From NCBI GenBank assembly GCA_003599455.1, contig QZKF01000030.1, forward strand, positions 1-49,847: a DNA stretch of 49,847 nt, in the 5' to 3' direction. The stretch comes from Comamonadaceae bacterium (GTDB lineage Bacteria; Pseudomonadota; Gammaproteobacteria; Burkholderiales; Burkholderiaceae_C). The translations under genes and the position numbers were made by a program. This document shows positions 38,900 to 49,847 of this stretch, piece by piece (the stretch's first letter is position 1; each line of letters begins with the position of its first letter). The notes below the pieces were generated by a model. That model was not told the DNA's origin. It did no database searches and saw nothing but the letters and a program-made list of their open reading frames with translations.

Positions 38900-39931
38900 A
38901 TGCCCGCATCCCCCGCTCCACCGCCCGCCAACCCCGACCTGGATGCCATGCTGGCCCGGGTCCTGGGCAAGGACACCGGCCCGGCCACCCCCGCCGATGA
39001 AGCCGGCGCGCCAGACACCGCCGCCGAGTTACCTGCGCCGGTCGACCCGTCGGCCCAGCGCTGCGGCTACGTGGCCATCGTGGGCAAACCCAACGTGGGC
39101 AAGTCCACCCTGCTCAATGCGCTGGTCGGGCAAAAGGTCAGCATCACCTCGCGCAAGGCGCAGACCACGCGCCACCGCATCACCGGCATGCGCACCGTCG
39201 GTCCCACGCAGTTCATCTTCGTGGACACCCCGGGTTTCCAGACCCGCCACGGCAACGCGCTCAACCGCGCACTGAACAAGACCGTGCTCGGCGCGGTGAA
39301 TGACGTCGACCTGATCCTTTTTGTGGTGGAAGCCGGGCATTTCAACCTGGCCGACGCCAAGGTGCTGTCGCTGCTGCCGGCCAATGTGCCGGCCATGCTG
39401 GTGGCCAACAAGTTCGACCTCGTGCACCGCCGCGGCGACCTCGCGCCCTGGCTGCGCTCGATGCAGGAGCGCCACCCGTTTGCCGAATTCGTGCCCATGT
39501 CCGCCAAGGCGCCCAAGGACATCGAACGCCTGTTCGGCATCTGCGAAAAGTACCTGCCCCAGCAGCCCTGGATGCACGACCCGGACGATCTGACCGACCG
39601 CAGCGAGCGCTTCATGGCCAGCGAAATGGTGCGCGAAAAGCTGTTCCGGCTGACCGGCGACGAGTTGCCCTACACCTCCACCGTGATCATCGACAAGTTC
39701 GAGGAAGAGGGCACGCTCAAGCGCATCGCCGCCACCATCGTGGTCGAGCGCGAAGGGCACAAGGGCATGGTCATCGGCGAGGGGGGCGAGAAGCTCAAGC
39801 GCATCGGCACCGAGGCCCGGCAGGAGCTGGAAAAACTCTGGGACTGCAAGGTGTTCCTGGAGCTGTGGGTGAAGGTGCGCTCGGGCTGGGCCGACGACGA
39901 CGCGCGGGTGCGCTCGTTCGGGTACGAGTAA
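38900..39931 (+). CDS. era: GTPase Era
   Basis: It is a 16S rRNA-binding GTPase for 30S assembly. It has 343 residues, longer than usual because of a ~50-residue Pro/Ala-rich N-terminal extension. The P-loop is GKPNVGKST (62-70), and [10 protein letters not shown] and ANKFDLV follow. The C-terminal KH domain reads [23 protein letters not shown]. The rnc-era-recO order is conserved. Confidence 0.98.
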   Translation: MPASPAPPPANPDLDAMLARVLGKDTGPATPADEAGAPDTAAELPAPVDPSAQRCGYVAIVGKPNVGKSTLLNALVGQKVSITSRKAQTTRHRITGMRTVGPTQFIFVDTPGFQTRHGNALNRALNKTVLGAVNDVDLILFVVEAGHFNLADAKVLSLLPANVPAMLVANKFDLVHRRGDLAPWLRSMQERHPFAEFVPMSAKAPKDIERLFGICEKYLPQQPWMHDPDDLTDRSERFMASEMVREKLFRLTGDELPYTSTVIIDKFEEEGTLKRIAATIVVEREGHKGMVIGEGGEKLKRIGTEARQELEKLWDCKVFLELWVKVRSGWADDDARVRSFGYE

Positions 39932-39973
39932 GTCCATCGCTGCTGAACCCCCGGACCCACGAGGCCAGACGGC

Positions 39974-40792
39974 ATGGCCCTGAAGCGTTTCACGGAAGAA
40001 CCCGCCTTCGTCCTGCACCGCTACGACTGGAGCGAAACCAGCCTGGTGCTCGAGGTGTTCACCCGCCACCACGGTCGCATTGCCCTGGTGGCCAAGGGCG
40101 TGAAGCGGCCCACCTCCCAGTTCCGCCCGGTGCTGCTGCCGCTGCAGCCGCTTCACGTGTCCTGGACCGGCGACGCCGAAGTGCGCACGCTCAAGGCCGC
40201 GCAGTGGCAGGGGGGCCACGTCATGCCCACTGGCGAGGCGCTGATCTCGGGCAGCTACCTCAACGAACTGCTCATGCGCCTGCTCGCGCGCGACGACCCG
40301 CACGAGCGCCTGTTCGACCACTTCACCACTGCGGTGCAACTGCTGGCGGAAAGGAGCGACGCGCAACAACTCATCCTGCGCGCCTTCGAGCTGCTGCTGT
40401 TGCGCGACATCGGCCTGCTGCCCGATCTTGCGCACGAGGGCAGCACGCTGGCCGGGCTCGACCCGCAGCGCCGCTATGTGCTGGTACCCGAGAGCGGCCT
40501 GAGCGCCGCGCAGGCCGATGATGGCCAGGCGATCACCGGCGAACAATGGCTCGGCCTGCAGGCGGCCATGGACGAACCCGCGCCCTTCGTGCCCACGCTG
40601 CGCGCCTGCGCCGCCTGCCTGCAGGCCGTGCGCGTGCCGCTGCGCAACCTGCTGCACTACCATTGCGGTGTGCGGGTGTTCAAGACCCGCCAGCTGATGC
40701 TCGACGTGCAGGCCATGACGCGGCAACGCCCGCCGGCCGACCTGGGCGCCGATCCCCTGTCCGACACCCCTTCCACCGCGACCGCAACATGA
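39974..40792 (+). CDS. recO: DNA repair protein RecO
   Basis: It helps load RecA with RecR. It has 272 residues, with an OB-fold N-terminus ([38 protein letters not shown]), a helical middle and [11 protein letters not shown] near the C-terminus. The usual four-Cys zinc site is not evident, as in many proteobacterial RecO proteins. Its stop overlaps pdxJ as ATGA. Confidence 0.95.
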   Translation: MALKRFTEEPAFVLHRYDWSETSLVLEVFTRHHGRIALVAKGVKRPTSQFRPVLLPLQPLHVSWTGDAEVRTLKAAQWQGGHVMPTGEALISGSYLNELLMRLLARDDPHERLFDHFTTAVQLLAERSDAQQLILRAFELLLLRDIGLLPDLAHEGSTLAGLDPQRRYVLVPESGLSAAQADDGQAITGEQWLGLQAAMDEPAPFVPTLRACAACLQAVRVPLRNLLHYHCGVRVFKTRQLMLDVQAMTRQRPPADLGADPLSDTPSTATAT

Positions 40793-41562
40793 CCGTGGCT
40801 TCCAGTTCCCAGCGTCACCCGACCGCGCTGTCGGTGAACCTCAACAAGGTGGCCCTGGTGCGCAACACGCGCCACCTGGGCATTCCCTCGGTCACGCGCG
40901 CGGCCACGCTGTGCCTGCAGGCCGGCGCGCGCGGCATCACGGTGCACCCGCGGCCCGACGAACGCCACATCCGCGCGCACGACGTGCACGAGCTTGCCGA
41001 GCTGCTCAAGGCCTGGCCCGACCGCGAATACAACATCGAAGGCAACCCGTTCCACAACCTGATGGGCTTCGTGGCCGCGGTGCGGCCGCAGCAGGTGACC
41101 TTCGTGCCCGACAGCGAAGGCCAGTTCACCAGCGACCATGGCTGGAGTTTCCCCGCCGATGCCGAGCGTCTGCGCCCGCTGGTCGCCGAGGCACACGCCC
41201 TGGGCGCGCGCGTGAGCCTGTTCATGGACGCGGAACCCGGCCAGATGGTGGGCGCCCAAGCGGTGGGTGCCGACCGCGTGGAGCTCTACACCGAGCCCTA
41301 CGCCGCCGCCTGGCACACTCCACAGCGCAATGCGCAACTGGAGCGCTTCCGAGCTGCTGCGCAGGCCGCGCTGGACGCCGGGCTGGGCGTGAACGCCGGG
41401 CACGATCTCAACCGCGAGAACCTCACTGCGTTCCTGCGCACGGTGCCTGGGGTGAGCGAGGTCTCCATCGGCCATGCGCTGATCGCGGACGCGCTGGAGC
41501 TGGGCTACAGCGCCACCATCGCCGACTACAACCGCTGCATCGCCGACGCCTTCGATCGATGA
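40789..41562 (+). CDS. pdxJ: Pyridoxine 5'-phosphate synthase
   Basis: It condenses 1-deoxyxylulose 5-phosphate with 3-amino-2-oxopropyl phosphate to make PNP, the last step of the DXP-dependent B6 route. It is a TIM barrel of 257 residues. [34 protein letters not shown] and [12 protein letters not shown] are all family blocks. The start at 40789 overlaps recO and the end overlaps acpS. Confidence 0.97.
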   Translation: MTVASSSQRHPTALSVNLNKVALVRNTRHLGIPSVTRAATLCLQAGARGITVHPRPDERHIRAHDVHELAELLKAWPDREYNIEGNPFHNLMGFVAAVRPQQVTFVPDSEGQFTSDHGWSFPADAERLRPLVAEAHALGARVSLFMDAEPGQMVGAQAVGADRVELYTEPYAAAWHTPQRNAQLERFRAAAQAALDAGLGVNAGHDLNRENLTAFLRTVPGVSEVSIGHALIADALELGYSATIADYNRCIADAFDR

Positions 41563-41951
41563 TCTACGGCATCGGCACCGACATCTGCGACATCCGGCGC
41601 ATCGAAGCGGTGCTGCAGCGGCAGGGCGAACGTTTCGTGCGCAAGGTGCTGACCGAGGCCGAATTCGCCGTGTGGCAGAAGCGCAGCGCACGCTGGCCCC
41701 GGCGCGGCGTGAGCTACCTTGCTACCCGCTTCTCTGCCAAGGAAGCGTTCTCCAAGGCCGTGGGGCTGGGCATGCGCCTGCCCATGACCTGGCGGCGCTG
41801 CGAGATCGCCAACCTGCCCAGTGGCCAGCCGGTCATCGTGCTGCACGGCGAGCTCAAGACCTGGTTCGAGAGCCAGGGCCTGCGCGCCCACGTGACCGTG
41901 ACCGACGAAACCGACTACGCTGCGAGCTTCGTGGTGGTTGAACGCGACTGA
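41559..41951 (+). CDS. acpS: Holo-[acyl-carrier-protein] synthase
   Basis: It attaches 4'-phosphopantetheine to ACP (acpP at 28311-28550). It has 130 residues with [16 protein letters not shown] (D8) at the start and [15 protein letters not shown] for the second metal site. The start ATG overlaps the pdxJ stop. Confidence 0.97.
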   Translation: MIYGIGTDICDIRRIEAVLQRQGERFVRKVLTEAEFAVWQKRSARWPRRGVSYLATRFSAKEAFSKAVGLGMRLPMTWRRCEIANLPSGQPVIVLHGELKTWFESQGLRAHVTVTDETDYAASFVVVERD

Positions 41952-41964
41952 ATCCCTTCCCTCC

Positions 41965-43059
41965 ATGCAAAATCACGCCCCCCTCATCATCGACGTCGCC
42001 GGCCACAGCCTGACCACGGTGGACCGCCAGCGCCTGGCCCACCCGCTGGTCGGTGGTGTCATCCTGTTCGGCCGCAACTGGAAGGACCGCGCCCAGCTCA
42101 CCGCCCTGTGCCGCCAGATCAAGGCCGTGCGGCACGACCTGCTGATTGCGGTCGATCACGAGGGAGGTCGCGTGCAGCGCTTCCGCACCGACGGCTTCAC
42201 CCACCTGCCGCCCATGGCCGCGCTGGGCGCGCTGTGGATGCGTGCCGCCAGGGTCGATGCGCCCGCGGGCGCAGCCGCTCTGGAGGCCACCAACGCGGCG
42301 ACCGCCACCGGCTTCGTGCTGGGTGCCGAGCTGCGCGCCTGCGGCGTCGACCTCAGCTTCGCACCGGTGCTCGACCTGGACTACGGCGAAAGCTCGGTGA
42401 TCGGCGACCGCGCCTTCGGGCGCGATCCCCGCGTGGTGACGCTGCTGGCGCAAGGCCTGATGCACGGCCTGCTGCAGAGCGGCCTGGGCCACTGCGGCAA
42501 ACATTTCCCCGGCCACGGTTTCGTCAAGGCCGATTCGCACCTGGCGATCCCGGTGGACCGGCGCAGCCTCAAGGCCATCCTGGCCGAGGACGCCGCACCC
42601 TACGGCTGGTTGTCGGCCAGCCTGCAGGCGGTGATGCCCGCGCACGTGATCTACCCGAAGGTGGACAGCCGCCCCGCCGGGTTTTCATCACGCTGGCTGC
42701 AGGACGTGTTGCGCCACCGCCTGGGCTTCACAGGCGCGATCTTCAGCGACGACCTGAGCATGGCCGCCGCGCGGCAGATTGACGGCCGCGAGGTGAGCTT
42801 CACCGAGGCCGCGCTGGCCGCGCTCTCGGCGGGTGGCGACATGGTGCTGCTGTGCAACCAGTCGGTGGTGGACGGTGGCGCGCCGATCGACGAGGCGATC
42901 GATGCGCTCTCGCGCGCGGTGCTGGAAGGCCGGTGGTTGCGCAGCGCCGCGAGCGAAGAGCGCCGCCTGGCGCTGTTGCCGCGCGCAGCCGCGCCGGACT
43001 GGGATGCGCTGATGGTGAGCGAGCGTTACATGCAGGCGCTGTCGCTGCTGCCGGGCTGA
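41965..43059 (+). CDS. nagZ: Beta-N-acetylhexosaminidase NagZ
   Basis: It is a cytosolic GH3 enzyme that releases GlcNAc from anhydromuropeptides in peptidoglycan recycling. It has 364 residues, with VDHEGGRVQRFR, KHFPGHGFVKADSH (the catalytic His loop) and FSDDLSMAAA (the nucleophile Asp). The start ATG at 41965 is preceded by a weak site; nine in-frame codons upstream overlap acpS and are not used. It ends the lepA-nagZ run and is convergent with the LON-domain gene 28 bp away. Confidence 0.96.
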   Translation: MQNHAPLIIDVAGHSLTTVDRQRLAHPLVGGVILFGRNWKDRAQLTALCRQIKAVRHDLLIAVDHEGGRVQRFRTDGFTHLPPMAALGALWMRAARVDAPAGAAALEATNAATATGFVLGAELRACGVDLSFAPVLDLDYGESSVIGDRAFGRDPRVVTLLAQGLMHGLLQSGLGHCGKHFPGHGFVKADSHLAIPVDRRSLKAILAEDAAPYGWLSASLQAVMPAHVIYPKVDSRPAGFSSRWLQDVLRHRLGFTGAIFSDDLSMAAARQIDGREVSFTEAALAALSAGGDMVLLCNQSVVDGGAPIDEAIDALSRAVLEGRWLRSAASEERRLALLPRAAAPDWDALMVSERYMQALSLLPG

Positions 43060-43087
43060 CCCGGCCGGCCCGACGCGTGCAGTGGCC

Positions 43088-43768
43088 TCAGCCTTCGAGA
43101 CCGAGTTTTTCGAGCAGGTCCGACACCAGTTCCAGGCGCAGCACGGGACTGTCCAGCGTCATCAGGCGCTGCTTGAGCTCGGCCGGTGCCGGCAGCAGCT
43201 CGGCCCAGCGGTTGGCCACCCATCCACTGTCGTCCCACTGGTAGGGTGGTTGCAGGGGCAACTGGTCCAGGCTGTCCGGGTCGCGTTCCTGCAGGTTCTG
43301 CAGCAGGCGCTGCAGCGCGTCGCGGGTGTTGGCGAGGTGCTCGGGCACGGGCACCACGGTCTCTGGCTCGTCGAGTTGCACGTCCGCCACCCACAGACCA
43401 TGCGGCAGCTGGCTGCGGCGCGTGACGTGGAAGCGCTGCAAGCCGCGGCAGCGGATCACCATCAGCCCGGGCTGCGGCCGCTCCAGGCTCTCGATCTGCG
43501 CCAGCGTGCCCACCGGGTGAAACACTTCTTTGGCAAAGCTGTCGCCGCTGGGCGGCGCCGCGGGGTTGACCCGCCGCACCTCGCTGCCCTCGCTCAGGCA
43601 GACCACGCCGAACGGCGCGCCGGCCTTGTGGCAGCGGCCGATCATGTCGAGGTAGCGCACCTCGAAAATGCGCAATGGCAGCCAGCCGCCCGGGAACAGC
43701 ACGGTCTGCAAGGGGAACAGCGGCAGCTGCGACAGCGTGAGCGCCTCAGGCGCGGGCGCGGAACTCAA
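43088..43768 (-). CDS. LON N-terminal substrate-binding domain protein
   Basis: The 226-residue protein consists of the LON substrate-binding (PUA-like) domain alone, with no AAA or protease part. It starts with [28 protein letters not shown], the family hallmark, and includes [28 protein letters not shown]. The start appears to be a TTG at 43766-43768 within TTGA, which overlaps the accD stop. The function of stand-alone LON-N proteins in bacteria is unclear. It replaces folC, which often follows accD. Confidence 0.85.
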   Translation of the reverse strand: MSSAPAPEALTLSQLPLFPLQTVLFPGGWLPLRIFEVRYLDMIGRCHKAGAPFGVVCLSEGSEVRRVNPAAPPSGDSFAKEVFHPVGTLAQIESLERPQPGLMVIRCRGLQRFHVTRRSQLPHGLWVADVQLDEPETVVPVPEHLANTRDALQRLLQNLQERDPDSLDQLPLQPPYQWDDSGWVANRWAELLPAPAELKQRLMTLDSPVLRLELVSDLLEKLGLEG

Positions 43769-44643
43769 TCGTTGACCACCGCGTCGGCGCTCTGGCGCTG
43801 CAGCATCGCCAGCGTGCTGGCGATGGTGGCGCGCAGTTCGCGCCGGTCGCAGATGAAGTCCACCGCGCCCTTGGTCTGGAGGAACTCGGCGCGCTGGAAG
43901 CCCTCGGGCAGTTTCACCCGCACGGTGTTCTCGATCACGCGCGGGCCGGCAAAGCCGATCAGCGCCTTGGGCTCGGCGATCACCACATCGCCCAGGAAAG
44001 CGAAGCCGGCGCTCACGCCGCCCATGGTCGGGTCGGTGAGCACGCTGATGTAGGGCAGGCCCTTCTTCGCCAGACGCGTGAGGGATGCGTTGGTCTTGGC
44101 CATCTGCATCAGCGAGAGCAGGCCTTCCTGCATGCGCGCGCCGCCGGTGGCGGTGAAGCACACGAACGGCACCTTCTGCGCAATGGCTTCCTCGACGCCG
44201 CGCACGAAGCGCTCGCCGACCACCGAGCCCATGGAGCCGCCCATGAAGTCGAATTCAAAACAGGCCACGACCAGGCTGACGCCGTGCACCGCCCCGCCCA
44301 TGACGATCAGCGCATCGGTCTCGCCGGTGGTTTCCAGCGCGTCCTTCAGCCGTTCGGGATACTTGCGGCTGTCCTTGAACTTGAGCGCATCGACGGGCAG
44401 CACTTCCTGCGCGATCTCGTAGCGGCCCTCGGCGTCCAGAAAGGCGTTGAGCCGCGCGCGCGCGCCGATGCGGTGGTGGTGGCTGCAGTGGGGGCAGACG
44501 TTCTGGTTTTTTTCCAGGTCGTTCTTGTAGAGCACCGCCTCGCAACTCGGGCACTTGATCCACAGGCCTTCGGGCACGCTGCGGCGCTCGGTCGGGTCGG
44601 TGGGGGTGATTTTCGGGGGCAGCAGTTTTTCGAGCCAGGACAT
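43765..44643 (-). CDS. accD: Acetyl-CoA carboxylase carboxyltransferase subunit beta
   Basis: With AccA it carboxylates acetyl-CoA to malonyl-CoA, the feedstock of the fab genes. It has 292 residues and an N-terminal zinc ribbon (C31, C34, C50, C53). The crotonase-type carboxyltransferase core contains [17 protein letters not shown] and [12 protein letters not shown]. It follows trpA by 66 bp. The trp-accD linkage is common in beta- and gammaproteobacteria. Confidence 0.97.
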   Translation of the reverse strand: MSWLEKLLPPKITPTDPTERRSVPEGLWIKCPSCEAVLYKNDLEKNQNVCPHCSHHHRIGARARLNAFLDAEGRYEIAQEVLPVDALKFKDSRKYPERLKDALETTGETDALIVMGGAVHGVSLVVACFEFDFMGGSMGSVVGERFVRGVEEAIAQKVPFVCFTATGGARMQEGLLSLMQMAKTNASLTRLAKKGLPYISVLTDPTMGGVSAGFAFLGDVVIAEPKALIGFAGPRVIENTVRVKLPEGFQRAEFLQTKGAVDFICDRRELRATIASTLAMLQRQSADAVVND

Positions 44644-44709
44644 GTTTTCTCTCCTTGCGGGCAGACCAGGGCGGAATTAAACCATGCGGTGGAGCGTGGG
44701 GGCGAACGG

Positions 44710-45515
44710 CTATGCGTCGAGCGCTTTGCGGATGGTGCGAAGGAACTGGGCCGCCACGGCGACCACTTTTTCGTGGGGTTCGTTCTCGATCAGCTGGATG
44801 ATCTTGCTGCCGATGACCACCGCGTCGGCCGACTGGCCGATGGCGCGCGCGGTCTCGGCGTCGCGGATGCCGAAGCCCACGCCCACCGGGATGCTCACGT
44901 GCGCGCGGATGCGCGGCAGCATGGCTTCGACCTGGCCCACGTCCAGCGTGCCGGCGCCGGTCACGCCCTTGAGTGAAACGTAGTACACGTAGCCGCTGGC
45001 CACGCGCGCCACCTGCGCCATGCGCTCGTCGGTCGAGGTGGGAGCGAGCAGGAAGATCAGGTCCATGCCGTGCGCGCGCAGCGCTGCCGCAAAGGCTTCG
45101 CACTCCTCGGGCGGGTAGTCCACCACCAGCACGCCGTCCACGCCGGCGGCGCTGGCGTCGCGCACGAAGGCGTCGGTGCCGTGCTTCTGGTCGTAGCGCT
45201 CGATCGGGTTGGCATAGCCCATGAGCACCACCGGCGTGGTGGTGTTGCGCTCGCGAAAGGTCTTCACCATGGCCAGCACCTGCACCAGGCCGATGCCGAA
45301 GCCCAGTGCGCGGTCGCCCGCCTTCTGGATCACCGGGCCGTCGGCCGAGGGGTCGGAGAACGGCACGCCGAGCTCGATGACGTCGGCCCCGGCCTCGGCC
45401 ATGCCGTGCATCAGGTCGGGTGTGATGTCGGCGTAGGGGAAACCGGCGGTCACGAAAGGAATCAGGGCCTTGCGGTTCTGGGTTTTCAGCGCGCCCAGCG
45501 CGGTGTCGATGCGGC

Positions 45516-45519
<4 letters not shown>
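44710..45519 (-). CDS. trpA: Tryptophan synthase alpha subunit
   Basis: It splits indole-3-glycerol phosphate and passes indole to TrpB. It has 269 residues in a TIM barrel. The catalytic Glu is in [20 protein letters not shown] (E49) and Asp at 60. Its ATG overlaps the trpB stop by four bases. Confidence 0.97.
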
Positions 45520-46799
<1,280 letters not shown>

Positions 46800-46844
46800 G
46801 GGGTGTTTCCGGTTCGTCTGCCGGCCCGGACCCCAGGCAAGGGG

Positions 46845-47522
46845 TCAGGGCAGGCGGGAGGTCTGCGCGTCGGCCGCCCGCACGGCGGCCACGAAGGCGA
46901 GCATCTTGTCGGGGTCCTTGACGCCTTTGGCGGCTTCGACCCCGGAGCTCACGTCAACGGCCCAGGGCCGCACGCGTGTGATGCCATCGATCACGTTTGC
47001 AGGCGTGAGTCCACCAGACAAAACGAGGCGAGAGCTGGCGTTTAGAAGCGGATGTGACCAAGGGAATGCTGTCCAGTCGAAGGATTGGCCACCGCCCCCA
47101 TAGCCCTCGACCAGGGCGTCGAGCAGGATGGCCTGGGCGGCCGGGTGGTCCGAGGCGTATTTTAGGAGATCGAAGCCCGCCCCGGCGGGTCCGGTGGGAA
47201 TGCGCGCCGCACGCAGGTAGGGCCGGCCGGCCGCCAGGCAGTCGGCGGGCGTCTCGTCGCCGTGGAACTGCAGCAGGGCCTGCGGCACGGCCGCACAGCC
47301 ACGCGCGATGTGTTCCGGACTGGCGTTGACGAACAGCAGCACCGGTGTGACGAAGGGGGGCAGCCGGCGGGCCAGCTCGCCCGCACGCTCCGCGCTCACG
47401 TGGCGTGGGCTCTGTTCGTACAGAACGAAGCCCACCGCATCGGCGCCCGCGCGCACGGCCGCGTCCACGTCGGCCTCGCGTGTGAGGCCGCAGATCTTGA
47501 TGCGGGTGCGGTGGGTGTTCAT
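46845..47522 (-). CDS. trpF: Phosphoribosylanthranilate isomerase
   Basis: It is the third enzyme-coding step of tryptophan synthesis, converting PRA to CdRP. It has 225 residues. The catalytic Cys is in KICGLTR (C11), Asp lies in VDVSSGVE, and [10 protein letters not shown] is conserved. The ATG at 47522 overlaps the truA stop. It lies 45 bp before trpB. Confidence 0.96.
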   Translation of the reverse strand: MNTHRTRIKICGLTREADVDAAVRAGADAVGFVLYEQSPRHVSAERAGELARRLPPFVTPVLLFVNASPEHIARGCAAVPQALLQFHGDETPADCLAAGRPYLRAARIPTGPAGAGFDLLKYASDHPAAQAILLDALVEGYGGGGQSFDWTAFPWSHPLLNASSRLVLSGGLTPANVIDGITRVRPWAVDVSSGVEAAKGVKDPDKMLAFVAAVRAADAQTSRLP

Positions 47523-48343
47523 GGCAACCAGTCGAAGGCGGGCGTGCGCTCGGGCAGGCCCAGGTCCGCATCGTAGACCGGCCCGAGGAAATACAGGCCG
47601 TCGGGGGAAAAGGTGGGGGCGGCGACGTCGCGGCTGCGGGCCAGCAGCACCTCGGTCATCCAGGCCGGCGGGCGGCTGCCGGTGCCGATCGCGATCAGGC
47701 AGCCCATGATGTTGCGGATCATGTGGTGCAGGAAGGCGTTGGCTTCGAATTCGAAGCGCCAGTAGCTGCCGCGGCGCGACATGTCCAGACGCAACAGGTG
47801 CTTCACGGGCGAATGCGACTGGCACTGCGCCGCGCGAAACGAGGTGAAATCGTGTTCACCCAGCAGCGCCTGCGCAGCCTGCAGCATGGGATCCAGCGCC
47901 AGCGGGCGGAATACCCAGCCGACCTGTCCCGCGTCCACGCTGGGCCGCACCGGCGATTCGAGCAGCACATAGGCGTAGCGGCGCGCGCGGGCACTGGCGC
48001 GGGCGTGGAAGCTCGTGGGCATCCAGCGTGCCCATTGCACGGCGATGTCGTCGGGCAGGAAGCGGTTGGTGCCGCGCACCCAGGCGTTCTCGGGGCGGTC
48101 CAGCGGGGTGTCGAAATGCACCACCTGCATCAGGCCGTGCACGCCGGCGTCGGTGCGGCCAGCGCAGAGGGTCTTGACGTCGCCCTGCAGGGCGCTGAAG
48201 CGGGTCAGCGCCAGTTCCAGCTGGTCCTGCACGGTACGCCCGCCCGGCTGGCTCTGCCAGCCGTCGTAGGCGTGGCCGTTGTAGCTCACGCCCAGCGCGA
48301 TGCGGGTCTGTGCGTGAGCGGGTGCCGGCGACGGGTGGGGCAA
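47519..48343 (-). CDS. truA: tRNA pseudouridine(38-40) synthase
   Basis: It isomerises uridines 38-40 of the anticodon stem. It has 274 residues, with the catalytic Asp in CAGRTDAGVHG (D65). VSYNGHAYDGWQSQ and FLHHMIRNIMG are conserved blocks. It sits between fimV and trpF, 21 bp after the fimV stop. Confidence 0.97.
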   Translation of the reverse strand: MPHPSPAPAHAQTRIALGVSYNGHAYDGWQSQPGGRTVQDQLELALTRFSALQGDVKTLCAGRTDAGVHGLMQVVHFDTPLDRPENAWVRGTNRFLPDDIAVQWARWMPTSFHARASARARRYAYVLLESPVRPSVDAGQVGWVFRPLALDPMLQAAQALLGEHDFTSFRAAQCQSHSPVKHLLRLDMSRRGSYWRFEFEANAFLHHMIRNIMGCLIAIGTGSRPPAWMTEVLLARSRDVAAPTFSPDGLYFLGPVYDADLGLPERTPAFDWLP

Positions 48344-48364
48344 AGGCGAAACCGGAGCGGCGCG

Positions 48365-49753
48365 TCAGGCCAGGTCGGCCAGGAAGGTGCCCGCCTTGGT
48401 CTTCAACGATCCGGAGGCCTCGGCCAGCACTTCTTCGGCCAGCGAACGCGCACCTTCAAAGTCGCCAATCGCGCGGAATTCCTCGGCCAGGGACAGCTTG
48501 GTCTCCAGCGGGTTTTCTTCGGTCAGGCGGCCGGCGGAGGTGATCTCGTCCTGGGCCGGTGGCGTGTTGAGATCGAGGTTGATGTGGTTCAGGTCGAACG
48601 ACATCATCTCGGGCGCCGCGGCAGGCTGGCTTTGCGGACCCTCGTCCGAGGTGTGCGCAGCGTCCAGATCGATGATCGGGCTGTCGTCGAACGTCGGCGC
48701 GGCTGATGCGGCGGGCGCCGGGTTGATCGGGTCGGCCGTCGACAGCGGGGCCGGCCCGGACGGGAAGTCGAGGTCGAAGTCCATCGACATGGAGGGCGGG
48801 CCGTTCTTTTCTTCCGCGCGGCTGGTCAGGGCCTCGGTGGCGTTCAGGTCGCCCATGCCGGACATGGCGGCTTCGATGGAGGACGGTGGTGCAACGGCGG
48901 CGACTGGCGCGGGTGCCGCGGGTTCGTCGAGCGAAAAATCCAGATCGAGGTCCAGATCGCCCATGTCGGACGGTGGGCCGGCCTTGCTCGTGTCCGCCAG
49001 CGTGCTGCTGCCGAAGGGCATGGTGTTCATGGCGCCACCCATGGCGCCGACGGTCGCCGCGACCTTCACCGCCGGGCTGCCACCCGGCTGGTACAGCGGG
49101 TTGGAAGGGTCGAGTTCCTTGCCCAGTTCGCAGGCGTGTTCCCATTCCGGGCCCTGGCCTTGCGTGAGTCCGTAGGCCTCGGTGGCGACCACCTCGAACG
49201 CCCGCGCATCGCGCCGCTTGGCGTAGATCTCGAGCAGCTTGTTGTGGATGGCCACGCGCGTCGGCGTGCTGCGCATCGCTTCCTTGAGGATTTCCTCGGC
49301 CTGAAGGTCTCGACCGTAGGCCAGGTACACGTCAGCTTCCGCCACCGGATCGACGTCACCGGCCGCATCCAGCTGGCTGGGCGAATACACCATGGAAGAA
49401 CCCGAGGCCACCGATTCCGCGGTGTCAATGCGCTGTCCACCGCTCGAACCGAAGAAAGAGTCGGGCTGCAGGCGGCTTTCGAGGAAAGAGCTGTCCACGC
49501 TCGAGCCGTTCTTGCGCTGGCGCAGGCGGTAGATGCCAAAGCCAGCGAGCAGGGCGAGCAGGCCGCCCGCCAGAGGGAGCATCAGCGGGTTGTCACGCAA
49601 CTGGTCGATGAACGAGGGCTCGTCGGGCAGCGGCGTGGGCACGGGGAGCGGGGGCTTCACCGGTGCCGGGGTGGTGGAGGGGGCGGCAGCGGCCGGCGCG
49701 GCAGGTGCCGGGGCTGGTTCCGCCACTGGCGCCGCCGGTGCCGCAGCGGCGGG
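48365..49753 (-). pseudogene. fimV: FimV-type protein, C-terminal part only (5' end broken at 49754)
   Basis: FimV is an inner-membrane peptidoglycan-binding hub for pilus assembly and polar localisation, usually about 800-1000 residues with an N-terminal LysM. Here only ~463 codons remain. A Pro/Ala-rich linker comes first, then a transmembrane helix (LMLPLAGGLLALLAGFGIYRLR), an acidic repeat-rich cytosolic region with a TPR-like stretch (DVYLAYGRDLQAEEILKEAM) and the C-terminal FimV motif (ETKLSLAEEFRAIGDFEGARSLAEEVL, given here as key blocks only). Reading upstream, the frame meets TAA at 49754-49756, exactly where base composition changes. The N-terminal half is absent, so the gene is either disrupted or cut by an assembly artefact. 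Confidence 0.8.
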
Positions 49754-49847
49754 TTACTGCATCTCCTGGGCAAACTTCATTACTTCTTCAAGGCGAGTGA
49801 GCTTATTACCATATTCTGCCTGAAATCTGCCGCTAATCCGGTGAAAC
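49754..49847 (-). other. Low-GC foreign segment with an open frame ending at a TAA
   Basis: The last ~90 bp are about 45% GC against nearly 70% next door. On the minus strand, 30 codons run open to the TAA at 49754-49756, giving a protein end such as NKLTRLEEVMKFAQEMQ. This looks like the real tail of another gene. It is in the same frame as fimV but separated by the stop. I do not recognise the source. Confidence 0.5.

Overview
This window is high-GC chromosomal DNA from a betaproteobacterium, most likely a member of Burkholderiales/Comamonadaceae (Hydrogenophaga-like is my inference). The basis is base composition, gene style and gene order. The blocks rpmF-plsX-fabH-fabD-fabG-acpP-fabF, rpoE-rseA-rseB-mucD, lepA-lepB-rnc-era-recO-pdxJ-acpS-nagZ and fimV-truA-trpF-trpB-trpA-accD are characteristic of this group. 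I see no rRNA, tRNA, CRISPR array or insertion sequence. Most of the window is core genome.

Positions 1 to about 12000 hold the main accessory content, an aerobic purine/urate catabolic locus. It contains an NCS2 purine permease (cut by the left edge), a GntR/FadR-type regulator, allantoinase PuuE, a fused OHCU decarboxylase-allantoate amidohydrolase, an M20 hydrolase with an unusual metal-site motif, 5-hydroxyisourate hydrolase, XdhC and a cytochrome-c-tailed membrane urate oxidase (PuuD). A 16-bp palindrome with core TGTATACA (perfect form AAAGTGTATACACTTT) lies upstream of the permease, between the regulator and hiuH, and upstream of puuD. I infer that it is the operator of the GntR regulator and that it ties three transcription units into one regulon. 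Malic enzyme (maeB) sits inside the locus with its own terminator and may not belong to the pathway. No xdhA/xdhB and no recognisable ureidoglycolate-processing enzyme are visible.

Positions 12000-18300 hold a flavin monooxygenase divergent from a MarR regulator with a 13-bp palindrome between them, the glutathione-dependent formaldehyde detoxification pair (frmA-fghA), a HAD phosphatase, a Rieske protein and an SppA-type protease. A three-hairpin repeat ends this part. Positions 18300-21840 carry sugar-nucleotide genes (galE, manC, galU). Positions 21850-23900 carry a tetrapyrrole-methylase-family methyltransferase, a Maf/YceF pyrophosphatase and a YceD/DUF177 protein.

Positions 23900-29800 carry rpmF and the fatty-acid synthesis cluster. 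A small membrane protein and the envelope-stress module rpoE-rseA-rseB-mucD follow, up to 34441. The 509-bp gap before lepA is unusually rich in signals: a promoter-like sequence, DnaA-box-like elements arranged as an inverted repeat, and a very strong intrinsic terminator that ends no visible gene. A small RNA or leader is the simplest explanation. The lepA-to-nagZ run is compact, with many ATGA or TGATG overlaps. A hairpin plus T-run sits directly against the TTG start of rnc.

The right end is a minus-strand run fimV, truA, trpF, trpB, trpA, accD and a LON-domain gene. At 49754 the fimV frame is interrupted by a stop, and the last ~90 bp change abruptly to much lower GC. This suggests an insertion junction or an assembly chimera at the window edge.
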